Shown here: piece by piece, positions 1 through 7,511 of the stretch
Position numbering within the stretch: the first letter of the stretch is position 1
Layout of the letters: every line of letters begins with the position of its first letter
DNA from: Thalassovita mediterranea
GTDB lineage: Bacteria > Pseudomonadota > Alphaproteobacteria > Caulobacterales > Hyphomonadaceae
Direction of reading: 5' to 3'
NCBI GenBank assembly: GCA_019448215.1
Contig: CP080408.1
Span: 558,001 to 622,000 of the forward strand
DNA: 64,000 nucleotides
Notes under the pieces: generated by a model
Told to the model about the DNA's origin: nothing
Database searches by the model: none
Seen by the model: the letters and a program-made list of their open reading frames with translations, nothing else
Position numbers and translations under genes: made by a program

Positions 1-983
1 GTCAGGATTTGCGTGAAGCGGTTGGCCTGACCGGTCGCATCCGCAATCACCTGATCGCGATAGGCTTCGGCATCCTGCAGGATCTGCTGGGCTTCACCAC
101 GGGCACGCGGGATAATGTCATTCGCATAGCGGTTAGCGACCTGCACTGCACGCTCTGCGTCCTGACCAGCATTGACCACGTCAATGAAAGCAGCACGCAC
201 TTCAGCTGGCGCTTGGGCTTCCTGGATCTCGACGTTCAGGATCTGCGCACCGGCGCGATAGTCCTGCAGCAGCGCCTGAAGCTGTTCGCGCACCTGCGTC
301 TGCAGTTCGTTACGGCCTGTCGTGATGACATCATCGAGGTTCGACTTGCCGACGACTTCACGCATGACACTTTCAGCAGCCGCTTTCACGAGGTCCTCGC
401 CATCCTCGACGTTGAGGATGAAGTTTTCCGGGTCTTCCTGATCATAGTACCAGAAGACGCGGTACTGGACGTCGACGATGTTCTCGTCGCCGGTCAGCAT
501 CAGGCGTTCTTCATCGCTGGCACCAATCTGCGTGACCTGCTGTTGCTGCGACGGCATGATTTCATGCGTCTCAATCGGCGTTGGCAGGTGAACGTGAAGA
601 CCTGGCCCGAAATTCTTTTGCCACTGGCCAAAACGAAAGACCGCAGCCGTCTCACCTTCGTCTACGACAACAACGCCGGAGAAAAGCCAGGCCAATAGCG
701 CGACAAAACCAAGGACGAGAAAGCCGAACGGGCCGAAACTCTGGCCCCCGCCGCGGCGTCCACCGCCGCCATTGCCGCCGCGTCCGCGGCGAAAGCGTTC
801 CTGCATGCGGCGCATCTGTTCTTCCAGATCGGGGCGATTGTTTCCGCCGCCGCCTCCAGACCCATTGCCACCGCCAGAACCGCCAGGGCGGGACCAGGGC
901 GAATCAGACTTCTTGCCCTGGGAACCCCACGGGCTGCTGCCTTTGGACGAACCCTCTCCGTCCTTATTATCATTCCAGGGCAT
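1..983 (-). CDS. hflK: FtsH protease modulator HflK (3' end cut by window edge)
   Basis: Membrane-anchored SPFH/prohibitin-family protein that, with HflC, forms the complex modulating the FtsH protease. The visible part has a Gly/Pro/Arg-rich N-terminus of about 75 residues, one transmembrane segment, then VVVVDEGETAAVFRFG and the start of the SPFH domain. The start at 983 is fixed by a strong GGAGGGG ribosome site just upstream. The reading frame stays open to base 1, so the C-terminus and the expected hflC lie to the left. It is divergent from mrp. In many alphaproteobacteria hflK follows thyA and folA, and both of those are in this window on the same strand. Family assignment is secure. 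Confidence 0.93.
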   Translation of the reverse strand, partial: MPWNDNKDGEGSSKGSSPWGSQGKKSDSPWSRPGGSGGGNGSGGGGGNNRPDLEEQMRRMQERFRRGRGGNGGGGRRGGGQSFGPFGFLVLGFVALLAWLFSGVVVVDEGETAAVFRFGQWQKNFGPGLHVHLPTPIETHEIMPSQQQQVTQIGASDEERLMLTGDENIVDVQYRVFWYYDQEDPENFILNVEDGEDLVKAAAESVMREVVGKSNLDDVITTGRNELQTQVREQLQALLQDYRAGAQILNVEIQEAQAPAEVRAAFIDVVNAGQDAERAVQVANRYANDIIPRARGEAQQILQDAEAYRDQVIADATGQANRFTQIL

Positions 984-1073
984 CGCCCCTCCTTCACGAC
1001 TGTCCGTCTATGGCCATATAGGCACTGAGAGAATATGTGCACCCCAGATCGCGTGCATCAAGGAGTAGCCCGC

Positions 1074-2276
1074 ATGTTTCGGCGTAAACAGCGACAATCT
1101 GGCAGTCTCGAAGAGCGAGTCCGCGCCGCGCTTGGCGCACCGGACTGGCTTCAGGGCGTCCGAGTACAGGATGGTGGGCGCGTAACCTTGATCCTCGAAG
1201 GCGACCCCGGCGACCTTGAAGGCTCCGAAGCCCGCCGTATCGAGGCAGAGGCCCGCGCCATGAATGTCGCCGATGTCACAGAGGTTCGCGCCATGCTGAC
1301 GGCGGAACGCCCGGCCGGAAGCGCACCGCAGGCTGCTGCCCCGGCCGCACATGCTCACTCCTCTCCTACGCCAAACGCACCAAAGCCCGGTCAGCGCCGG
1401 GTGTCGAAAGGTGCACGGCTATCCGACGAAGCCATCACTCAGGGACAGCCTGGCCAGCCGACGACGGACCGCATCCCAGGCATATCGCGCATCCTCGTCG
1501 TAGCCAGCGCCAAGGGCGGCGTAGGCAAGTCCACAGTGGCGGTGAACCTTGCCGCCGCCTTCGCAAAACTCGGCCTCAAGACCGGCCTGCTCGATGCCGA
1601 CATTTACGGGCCGAGCGCGCCGACCATGCTCGGCACGGGCGAGGCTTCGCCTGAGACGGACGCAGCAGGCAAGCTCATCCCGGTTGAGGCGCATGGCATC
1701 CATTCGCTCTCCATAGGCTATCTGTCAGACCCCGATGCACCAATGATCTGGCGTGGCCCGATCGTGATGTCGGCCATCACGCAAATGCTGAATGACGCAG
1801 CATGGGGCACTCCTGAGGATCCGCTCGATCTCCTCATCATCGACACCCCACCCGGCACCGGCGACGCGCAGCTTGCCATCGCCCAGAAAGTTCCGGTCAC
1901 CGCCGCAGTTCTCGTCACTACACCGCAGGAAGTCGCCCTCGCCGATGTTCGCCGGGGCGCGGCCATGTTCGCCAAGACGGCGGTCCCCGTTCTTGGCATC
2001 GTTGAGACGATGAGCTGGTTCGAAGACCCTGCCGGCAATCGTCACCACCTCATGGGCGAAGGCGGCGGCAAGGCGATCGCCGATGCGCTTGGCCTGCCGC
2101 TTCTCGCTCAGCTGCCCATCCTCAACGAGATCCGCGAAGGCGGCGATACGGGCAAACCCGCCGCAACTGGCGACGGGACCTCGGCGACACTCTTCCACGA
2201 GTTGTCCAGATCCGTCGCGCTTAACCTCGATAGTCTGCAGACCAAGGCCCCACCGAAAATCATCTTTGAGGACTAG
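1074..2276 (+). CDS. mrp: Mrp/NBP35-family P-loop ATPase, Fe-S cluster carrier
   Basis: Cytoplasmic 400-residue P-loop protein of the Mrp/ApbC family, which binds and transfers iron-sulfur clusters. An N-terminal DUF59-like domain (about 1-80) is followed by an Ala/Pro-rich linker and the ATPase domain. The deviant Walker A KGGVGKS is at about residues 147-153 and the IIDTPPGTGD motif at about 255. I prefer the ATG at 1074 over one at 1035 because AAGGAG sits 8 bases upstream. Oddity: where many Mrp proteins have a CxxC pair after the ENMSYF-like motif, this one reads ETMSWFEDPAGNR, with no cysteine. Cluster binding must then differ, or this is a CxxC-less subtype. Family assignment is strong. 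Confidence 0.92.
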   Translation: MFRRKQRQSGSLEERVRAALGAPDWLQGVRVQDGGRVTLILEGDPGDLEGSEARRIEAEARAMNVADVTEVRAMLTAERPAGSAPQAAAPAAHAHSSPTPNAPKPGQRRVSKGARLSDEAITQGQPGQPTTDRIPGISRILVVASAKGGVGKSTVAVNLAAAFAKLGLKTGLLDADIYGPSAPTMLGTGEASPETDAAGKLIPVEAHGIHSLSIGYLSDPDAPMIWRGPIVMSAITQMLNDAAWGTPEDPLDLLIIDTPPGTGDAQLAIAQKVPVTAAVLVTTPQEVALADVRRGAAMFAKTAVPVLGIVETMSWFEDPAGNRHHLMGEGGGKAIADALGLPLLAQLPILNEIREGGDTGKPAATGDGTSATLFHELSRSVALNLDSLQTKAPPKIIFED

Positions 2277-2334
2277 GCTTACAAAGCTCTGGCGCGCCGG
2301 CTAGGATTCGATGAAACGAAACCTGGAGGGTGCG

Positions 2335-2790
2335 ATGTCCCGTCTTTTCTCAATGCTGATGATTGCTGGCCTGTCGGCCCCTGCCATGCACGCGCAAACC
2401 GCGATCACACATAATCTTGGCCTCTGGGAGATTGAGACCACACTCATCACGCTGTCGGGTGAAGGCTACGACCTCAATATCGAAGACACGACGCAAGATT
2501 GCATCGACACGGAAGAAGAGGCGAGCTTCTTCATTCAGGAGCTGGCGCCCGGCCAATGCACAATACAAGGCGTCCTCGCGGATGAAACAGGCGCCTCGGC
2601 CATGATGACCTGCTATGCCGACGGCACACCGCTCGACGGCCACATAGACACTCGGATCTTCAATGACGGCGACGCCTTCGGTGCCCGCGCGACACTTTCT
2701 ACACGCGTCGAAGACTATGACGGCATCGAAGCGATGACGACGTTCTACCTATATGGACGCCGCATCGGTGACTGCACGGCAGACGAATAG
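2335..2790 (+). CDS. small secreted protein, DUF3617-like
   Basis: 151-residue protein with a short signal peptide ending at MHAQ (about residue 21). The mature part begins with a LGLWEIETT motif, resembles DUF3617 proteins, and has four cysteines that could form disulfides in the periplasm. The start at 2335 has CTGGAGGG upstream; an upstream ATG at 2311 is less well placed. Molecular function is unknown. It follows mrp on the same strand and meets the SMP-30 gene tail to tail. The DUF3617 assignment is tentative and based on the N-terminal GLWE motif and the size. Confidence 0.7.
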   Translation: MSRLFSMLMIAGLSAPAMHAQTAITHNLGLWEIETTLITLSGEGYDLNIEDTTQDCIDTEEEASFFIQELAPGQCTIQGVLADETGASAMMTCYADGTPLDGHIDTRIFNDGDAFGARATLSTRVEDYDGIEAMTTFYLYGRRIGDCTADE

Positions 2791-2812
2791 TCGCCTGCCG
2801 TAGCACCTGAAC

Positions 2813-3721
2813 TCAGGCGTTGAAGTTCAGCTTCAGCCCCGCCTCTGGCCAGCGGCACTTGATCAGCTGGCCTGTTCCCGAAAGCGTGATGTAGGCGTCT
2901 TTCATATCGTCGCCGCCAAAGGCGATGTTCGTCACGAATGGGTCCGGGAAAGCAATGTGGGAGTGGTTGCCGTCCGGCTTCACCGTCGTGATGCCGCCCT
3001 GCAGGATGGTCGCGACGCAGACATTACCAGCCGCCGAGATAGCAAGGCTGTCGAAGTAGCGAAGGTCCGGCATGCCAGCGACGACCCGCCCCTTTGAGAA
3101 AGGTGAGGCCTGCTTTGCCACACCGGGGCTCTCAAGGTCATAGGCCCAGACGCGCGCCGACATCGTATCTGCAAAGTAGACCGTCTTCTCATCAGGTGAG
3201 AGACCAATGCCATTGGGCGAGATGTGGTTGTAATCGAGTTCCTGCACCTTGTCGGACCCCGCGGCCAGATAATACAGCCCGCCCGTGTCGCGGTGTGTCG
3301 GATAGGACTTGCCAAGGTCGGTGAAATAGAGATTGCCCGCCTTGTCGAAGACGAGGTCATTCGGCCCCTTGAGCGGGCGGCCTTCGCATTCGGTTGCGAC
3401 GACCTCTACCTTGCCGGTCTCAAGATCGATGCGCTCGATCCGGCCACCTGAATAGTCTGGCGGGCAATGGCCCGGGATCAGCAGCCCGTCGCGCTCATGA
3501 TAGATGAAGCCACCATTATTGGTGCACCAGAGCTTGCCATCAGGGCCGATAGCGAGACCATTCGGTCCACCGCCCGGCTCTGCCACCGTCTCGCGCTTGC
3601 CGTCTGGCCAGCAGCGCGTGATCTTCTTGCTCTCAATCTCGACGACGATGACCGAGCCGTCGGACATCACGACCGGGCCTTCCGGAAAACGGAGGCCCTC
3701 TGCAATCACTTCATAATCCAT
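2813..3721 (-). CDS. SMP-30/gluconolactonase/LRE family protein
   Basis: 302-residue six-bladed beta-propeller of the SMP-30/gluconolactonase group, which hydrolyses sugar lactones or related esters using a bound divalent metal. Diagnostic segments are EGPVVMSDGSV near the N-terminus, PNGLAIGPDGKLWCTNNGG, GPNDLVFDKAGNLYFTD and SPNGIGLSPDEKTVYFADT, which carry the metal-ligand Glu, Asn and Asp residues. There is no signal peptide, so it is cytoplasmic. A GGGAGAAG ribosome site precedes the start. The substrate cannot be read from the sequence, and the neighbours (folA and a DUF3617-like gene) do not suggest one. Confidence 0.88.
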   Translation of the reverse strand: MDYEVIAEGLRFPEGPVVMSDGSVIVVEIESKKITRCWPDGKRETVAEPGGGPNGLAIGPDGKLWCTNNGGFIYHERDGLLIPGHCPPDYSGGRIERIDLETGKVEVVATECEGRPLKGPNDLVFDKAGNLYFTDLGKSYPTHRDTGGLYYLAAGSDKVQELDYNHISPNGIGLSPDEKTVYFADTMSARVWAYDLESPGVAKQASPFSKGRVVAGMPDLRYFDSLAISAAGNVCVATILQGGITTVKPDGNHSHIAFPDPFVTNIAFGGDDMKDAYITLSGTGQLIKCRWPEAGLKLNFNA

Positions 3722-3827
3722 GGCGCTTCTCCCGCATTCTATCTGTGTAGCAGACAGTGTCGCGGGGCGCGGGACGCATCAAGACGGACCGTCGCGGAAG
3801 CTTGGAATTTAGGCGGCTGTTGCGAGG

Positions 3828-4379
3828 CTACTCGCCCGGGCGAACGGCCTCTTCGGCTTCGCGCTCATAGACGCGGTGCGTAAAGGCATACTGATTGCGA
3901 TCGTCTGCGGAAAAATGCTCTTCGTGCGTCTGGCTAAACTTATCCAGCTCATCGATGGAGAAGAAGACATCGCCATCGACGTCGGCGTCGACGTCTGTGA
4001 TGTAGAGCCGGTCTGCCAGCGGCATTGCCTTCTCAAACAGGCTCTCGCCGCCGATCACGAAGATTTCGTCGACACCCGCTTTTTCAGCCATGGCGCGCGC
4101 AGCCGCGAGCGCTGCATTCATATTGGAATAAACCCTCGCGCCCGGCGCGGCGTAATTCCAGTGGCGTGTCAGAACGACATTCTGGCGTCCGGGCAGCGGC
4201 TTGCGTGGCAGGCTTTCCCATGTCTTGCGACCCATGATGATAGGCTTGTCCAGAGTGATCTTCTTGAACAGTTGCAGGTCGTCGGGCAGCGACCACGGAA
4301 GCGTCCCATTCTTTCCAATGGCGCCATTGCGGTCGCGCGCAACGATAAGGGCAAGCTTCACATTCTGTGAGATGGGCAT
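3828..4379 (-). CDS. folA: dihydrofolate reductase
   Basis: 183-residue DHFR reducing dihydrofolate to tetrahydrofolate with NADPH. The N-terminal ALIVARDRNGAIGKNGTLPW block, the LPDDLQLFK segment with the catalytic acidic residue, the IIMGRKTWESLP motif and the EIFVIGGESLFEKA cofactor segment are all present. The start at 4379 gives the usual family length; the longer open frame upstream has no family support. The gene lies downstream of thyA on the same strand, as in many alphaproteobacteria, but about 2.1 kb of opposite-strand genes separate the two. Confidence is high. Confidence 0.96.
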   Translation of the reverse strand: MPISQNVKLALIVARDRNGAIGKNGTLPWSLPDDLQLFKKITLDKPIIMGRKTWESLPRKPLPGRQNVVLTRHWNYAAPGARVYSNMNAALAAARAMAEKAGVDEIFVIGGESLFEKAMPLADRLYITDVDADVDGDVFFSIDELDKFSQTHEEHFSADDRNQYAFTHRVYEREAEEAVRPGE

Positions 4380-4436
4380 AAAATATCTCTTGCAGCTGGC
4401 GTTTCTTTGCGACTTCCTTCGCACCAGCGAGCCGTC

Positions 4437-4455
4437 TTTACGCCGACCGCGTAAA
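4437..4455 (+). promoter_or_regulatory. short perfect hairpin in the VUT gene leader
   Basis: TTTACGC and GCGTAAA form a perfect 7-bp inverted repeat around a 5-base loop, 39 bases before the ATG of the transporter gene and in the divergent gap to folA. It could be an operator or an RNA stem. I looked for preQ1 riboswitch signatures because this transporter family is often linked to queuosine precursors, and did not find a convincing match. Confidence 0.4.
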
Positions 4456-4493
4456 CCTTCAATGCCGGGTCTGCCAAAGGAGCTGCTCTTTTC

Positions 4494-5204
4494 ATGACGA
4501 CTTTTTGGGACGGCTTGGTTGCGGCGCTGACCAATTCGCAACCGTCATTACTATTTCCGGTTTTTGTCGGCCTCGTTCTGACATCTGCAATTATCTGGTT
4601 CGCAAATGGCCGGTTCTGGGCGTTCGTATATTTCGCAACGATTCCCTTCCTGAACTGGTCGTTCGGCGTGGTCGACAGCATTGAGATCGCAGCTCCGGGC
4701 GCAACCTTCTCACGCGGCATTGAGCTTCACCCCCTCACCGTGGTGACCGGGCTCGTCTTCGTTTTCCGTGACTTCGTGCAGCGCCGCATGGGCCACAAGG
4801 TCCTTATCGTGATGGCCCTCGCCATCGCTTGGTCCTTCTTCTACGCCTGGCCAGTGATTGCGCTCGCCTCAGGCATTGCCTTTGCGGTTTCCGAGCTGAC
4901 CGACTGGCTCATCTTCACCTTCACAAAGTATCGGTTGTCGACGCGCATTCTTCTCTCCAGCGCCGTGGCCGCCCCAGTCGATACGACCATCTTCCTTTAT
5001 GGCGCAGACCTCGCCCGCCAGATGCAGCTCGGAGATGAGCCCGGCAACATGCTCCATCTCGCCAACTGGATTGTCTTCATCATTGGCAAGATGACCGGCG
5101 CGGCGGTTATCTCCTACTATATCCGCCAGCGAGAAAAGCAGGGCCTGATCGACCCTTATGACGATGACGGCTTCACACCGGAGAGCAAGCCTGCCGGGGC
5201 CTGA
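4494..5204 (+). CDS. VUT family membrane transporter (YhhQ/queuosine-precursor type)
   Basis: 236-residue integral membrane protein with about six hydrophobic segments. The block ALASGIAFAVSELTDWLIF...LLSSAVAAPVDTTIFL is typical of the VUT/YhhQ family, whose characterised members import queuosine precursors such as preQ0 and preQ1. An AAAGGAG ribosome site lies upstream of the ATG. It is transcribed divergently from folA and precedes an SDR gene. The family is assigned from the sequence pattern; the transported compound is inferred from relatives and is not shown here. An acidic cytoplasmic tail (DPYDDDGF) ends the protein. Confidence 0.75.
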   Translation: MTTFWDGLVAALTNSQPSLLFPVFVGLVLTSAIIWFANGRFWAFVYFATIPFLNWSFGVVDSIEIAAPGATFSRGIELHPLTVVTGLVFVFRDFVQRRMGHKVLIVMALAIAWSFFYAWPVIALASGIAFAVSELTDWLIFTFTKYRLSTRILLSSAVAAPVDTTIFLYGADLARQMQLGDEPGNMLHLANWIVFIIGKMTGAAVISYYIRQREKQGLIDPYDDDGFTPESKPAGA

Positions 5205-5279
5205 CCTCACGACACTGTTTTCACCGCCTCCTGCTTCGCTATGGTCGCACCAGAACAGTCAGACCAAAGGGAGGTCCTC

Positions 5280-6065
5280 ATGAAACTAGGCAGCAACACA
5301 CCCGCCGTGGTGACCGGCGGCGCATCCGGCCTCGGGCGCGCAACCGCAGAGGCGCTCGCAGCGCAAGGCGTCAAAGTCGCCATCTTCGACATTCAGGAAG
5401 AGAAAGGCGAGGAAGTCGCCAAAGCCATTGGCGGCATTTTCTGCAATGTGAACATCCTTGACGAAGCCTCCTGCGAGGCCGGTTTCGCAAAGGCGCGCGA
5501 GGCACACGGCCAGGAACGCATCACCGTCCACTGCGCCATGACGTCTGGCCGCGGCAAGACGCTGGCCTTCGACAAGGAGACGATGAAGTACAAGCGCACG
5601 CCGACGGACCAGTATGACCGCGGCGCGCAAGGTATTCTCGTCTCGTCCTATCGCATCGCGTCCATGTCCGCTGAAGGCATGGCCAATGCCGAGCCGCTAA
5701 ATGAAGATGGCGAGCGCGGCTCCATCACCCTGACGGCGTCGGTCGCCGCCCAGGACGCCCAGATCGGCCAGGTCATCTATGGCTCGTGCAAAGCTGGCGT
5801 GAACGGGCTCGTCCTGCCAATGGCACGCGACATGATGGATGCGGGCGTGCGCGTGAACTCCATCATGCCGGGCATCTTCGCAACGCCGCTCATGCTGGGC
5901 GCGCCGGACAAGGTTCTCAACAGCCTTGCCGCCTCCGTGCCCTTCCCGAAACGCCTCGGCAATCCGGACGAGTTCGGCTCTCTTGCGGTTGAGATCGCTC
6001 GCAACACCTATCTCAACGGCCATAATTTCCGTCTCGACGGCGCAATCCGCATGGCGCCTCGCTAG
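5280..6065 (+). CDS. SDR oxidoreductase, HSD10-like
   Basis: 261-residue short-chain dehydrogenase resembling 3-hydroxyacyl-CoA dehydrogenase type 2. It has an N-terminal NAD(P) motif TGGASGLG, Ser in LTASVAAQ, YGSCK as the YxxxK catalytic pair, and a C-terminal LDGAIRMAPR like that family. An Asp in VAIFDIQ at the end of beta-2 suggests NAD preference. Oddity: the usual NNAG motif is replaced by HCAMTSGRG, and an insertion follows it. The start at 5280 follows GGGAGGTCCTC; the 13 upstream in-frame codons are not needed. The likely role is lipid or alcohol oxidation; the substrate is unknown. Confidence 0.85.
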   Translation: MKLGSNTPAVVTGGASGLGRATAEALAAQGVKVAIFDIQEEKGEEVAKAIGGIFCNVNILDEASCEAGFAKAREAHGQERITVHCAMTSGRGKTLAFDKETMKYKRTPTDQYDRGAQGILVSSYRIASMSAEGMANAEPLNEDGERGSITLTASVAAQDAQIGQVIYGSCKAGVNGLVLPMARDMMDAGVRVNSIMPGIFATPLMLGAPDKVLNSLAASVPFPKRLGNPDEFGSLAVEIARNTYLNGHNFRLDGAIRMAPR

Positions 6066-6080
6066 GGGCCGGGCCCCTAG
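6062..6080 (+). terminator. possible terminator overlapping the SDR stop codon
   Basis: CTAGGGG pairs with CCCCTAG around a 5-base loop, followed by a loosely T-rich stretch (TATTCTTCCTT). The stem includes the SDR stop codon. It is GC-rich and stable, but the T tract is interrupted, so termination is likely but not certain. Confidence 0.5.
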
Positions 6081-6151
6081 TATTCTTCCTTATCGCTGCC
6101 TGCCATGTCCGATCCGATGTAAGCTGGAAATCCAGCTAGAAGGAGCAAGAC

Positions 6152-6502
6152 ATGGCAGGCGGACCCAAGGACTACAGAGCGATCACTTCATCGGTGAATG
6201 ACGGGATCGGCGGCCTGCGCGAGCATGGCGGCGAGGTGCTGAAGGCTTTTGGCGGTCTATCGAAAGCCGCCATGACGGACGGCGCCCTCGACAAGAAGAC
6301 AAAAGAACTGATCGCGCTCGCCATCGGTGTAGCAAAACAGTGCGATGCCTGCATCGGCTTTCACACGCAGGCGCTTCGCAAGCTTGGCGCGACTGACGAG
6401 GAAGTTTCCGAAATGCTCGGGGTCAGCGTCTATATGGGCGGCGGGCCATCCCTGATGTATGCCGCCGACACATGGACGGCCTGGCAGCAGACCGCAGATT
6501 AG
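6152..6502 (+). CDS. carboxymuconolactone decarboxylase/AhpD-family protein
   Basis: 116-residue all-helical protein of the CMD/AhpD family. A CDACIGFH motif gives the CxxC plus downstream His arrangement of AhpD-like alkylhydroperoxidases, so a redox role (peroxide or disulfide reduction) fits better than decarboxylation. An AAGGAG site sits 9 bases before the ATG. It meets thyA tail to tail with 6 bases between the stops. Its electron donor and substrate are not indicated by the neighbours. Confidence 0.88.
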   Translation: MAGGPKDYRAITSSVNDGIGGLREHGGEVLKAFGGLSKAAMTDGALDKKTKELIALAIGVAKQCDACIGFHTQALRKLGATDEEVSEMLGVSVYMGGGPSLMYAADTWTAWQQTAD

Positions 6503-6508
6503 ATTCAA

Positions 6509-7303
6509 TCAAACGGCTACAGGCGCCTTGATATGCTTGTGCGCCTGATAGCCCACCAGCTCGAAATCCTCATACTCCCAGCCGAAGAGGTCAGCCTTGT
6601 CGGGGTTGAGAACCATCTTCGGCGGCGCATAAGGCTCACGCGTCAGCTGAAGCTTGGCCTGCTCGATATGGTTTGAATAGAGATGCGCATCGCCGAGCGT
6701 GTGGACAAACTCACCGGCTTTGAGGCCGGTCGCGCGCGCCATCATCATGGTCAACAGCGCATAGGACGCGATGTTGAACGGCACGCCAAGGAAGATGTCG
6801 GCCGAACGCTGATAGAGCTGGCAGTTCAGCTTGCCGTCCATGACGTTGAACTGGAACAGGCAGTGACATGGCGGCAGCGCCATCTCGTTCACGTCTGCCG
6901 GGTTCCAGGCAGACACAACAAGCCGGCGAGAGTTCGGATTGGTCTTGATCTCGTTCAGCACCCATTCGATCTGGTCAATGGTCCGGCCATCAGGCGCGGC
7001 CCATGAGCGCCATTGCTTGCCATAGACGGGGCCGAGATCGCCATTCTCGTCGGCCCATTCATCCCAGATCGAGACGCCATTATCCTTGAGATACCTGATA
7101 TTTGTATCGCCCTTCAGAAACCAGAGCAGCTCGATGATGATGGAGCGCAAATGCAGCTTTTTCGTCGTCAGCAGCGGAAAGCTGTTCTCGAGGTCGAAGC
7201 GGAGCTGGCGTCCGAATACGCCGAGAGTCCCTGTGCCGGTGCGGTCACCGCGCGCGACACCGTTCTCCAGAACGTCGGTAAGCAGGTCATGATACTGGCG
7301 CAT
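6509..7303 (-). CDS. thyA: thymidylate synthase ThyA
   Basis: Converts dUMP and methylene-tetrahydrofolate to dTMP and dihydrofolate, which FolA then recycles. The chosen start gives 264 residues, the length of the E. coli enzyme. Key elements are [12 protein letters not shown] near the N-terminus, [10 protein letters not shown] with the nucleophilic Cys, [21 protein letters not shown] and the C-terminal IKAPVAV. A longer open frame reaches 7423 but lacks family similarity. No obvious Shine-Dalgarno precedes the ATG. folA follows on the same strand at 4379, with three opposite-strand genes in between. Confidence 0.97.
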   Translation of the reverse strand: MRQYHDLLTDVLENGVARGDRTGTGTLGVFGRQLRFDLENSFPLLTTKKLHLRSIIIELLWFLKGDTNIRYLKDNGVSIWDEWADENGDLGPVYGKQWRSWAAPDGRTIDQIEWVLNEIKTNPNSRRLVVSAWNPADVNEMALPPCHCLFQFNVMDGKLNCQLYQRSADIFLGVPFNIASYALLTMMMARATGLKAGEFVHTLGDAHLYSNHIEQAKLQLTREPYAPPKMVLNPDKADLFGWEYEDFELVGYQAHKHIKAPVAV

Positions 7304-7511
7304 GAGCGTAGCAATGACGACTCGTCGGCGTGAGTCCAGAGGGGCCCGGCACTTGTTCGCAAAAATCGGCGACGTCGCTGCCGGAGTCCAAACCTTTAAC
7401 GCAACCTTTACGGCCGCACGCAAACTCGAAGGGTGACGGAAGCGTCATCCTAATCCTGACTTCGTAAAAAGCTAAATTGTGAAAGATCAGGCCGAGCCGG
7501 GACGCAGTCTT

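Noticed and set aside
4380-4493. Possible preQ1 riboswitch before the VUT gene
   Set aside because: The gene family made it worth checking, but I see no convincing preQ1-I or preQ1-II core; only a simple hairpin is visible.
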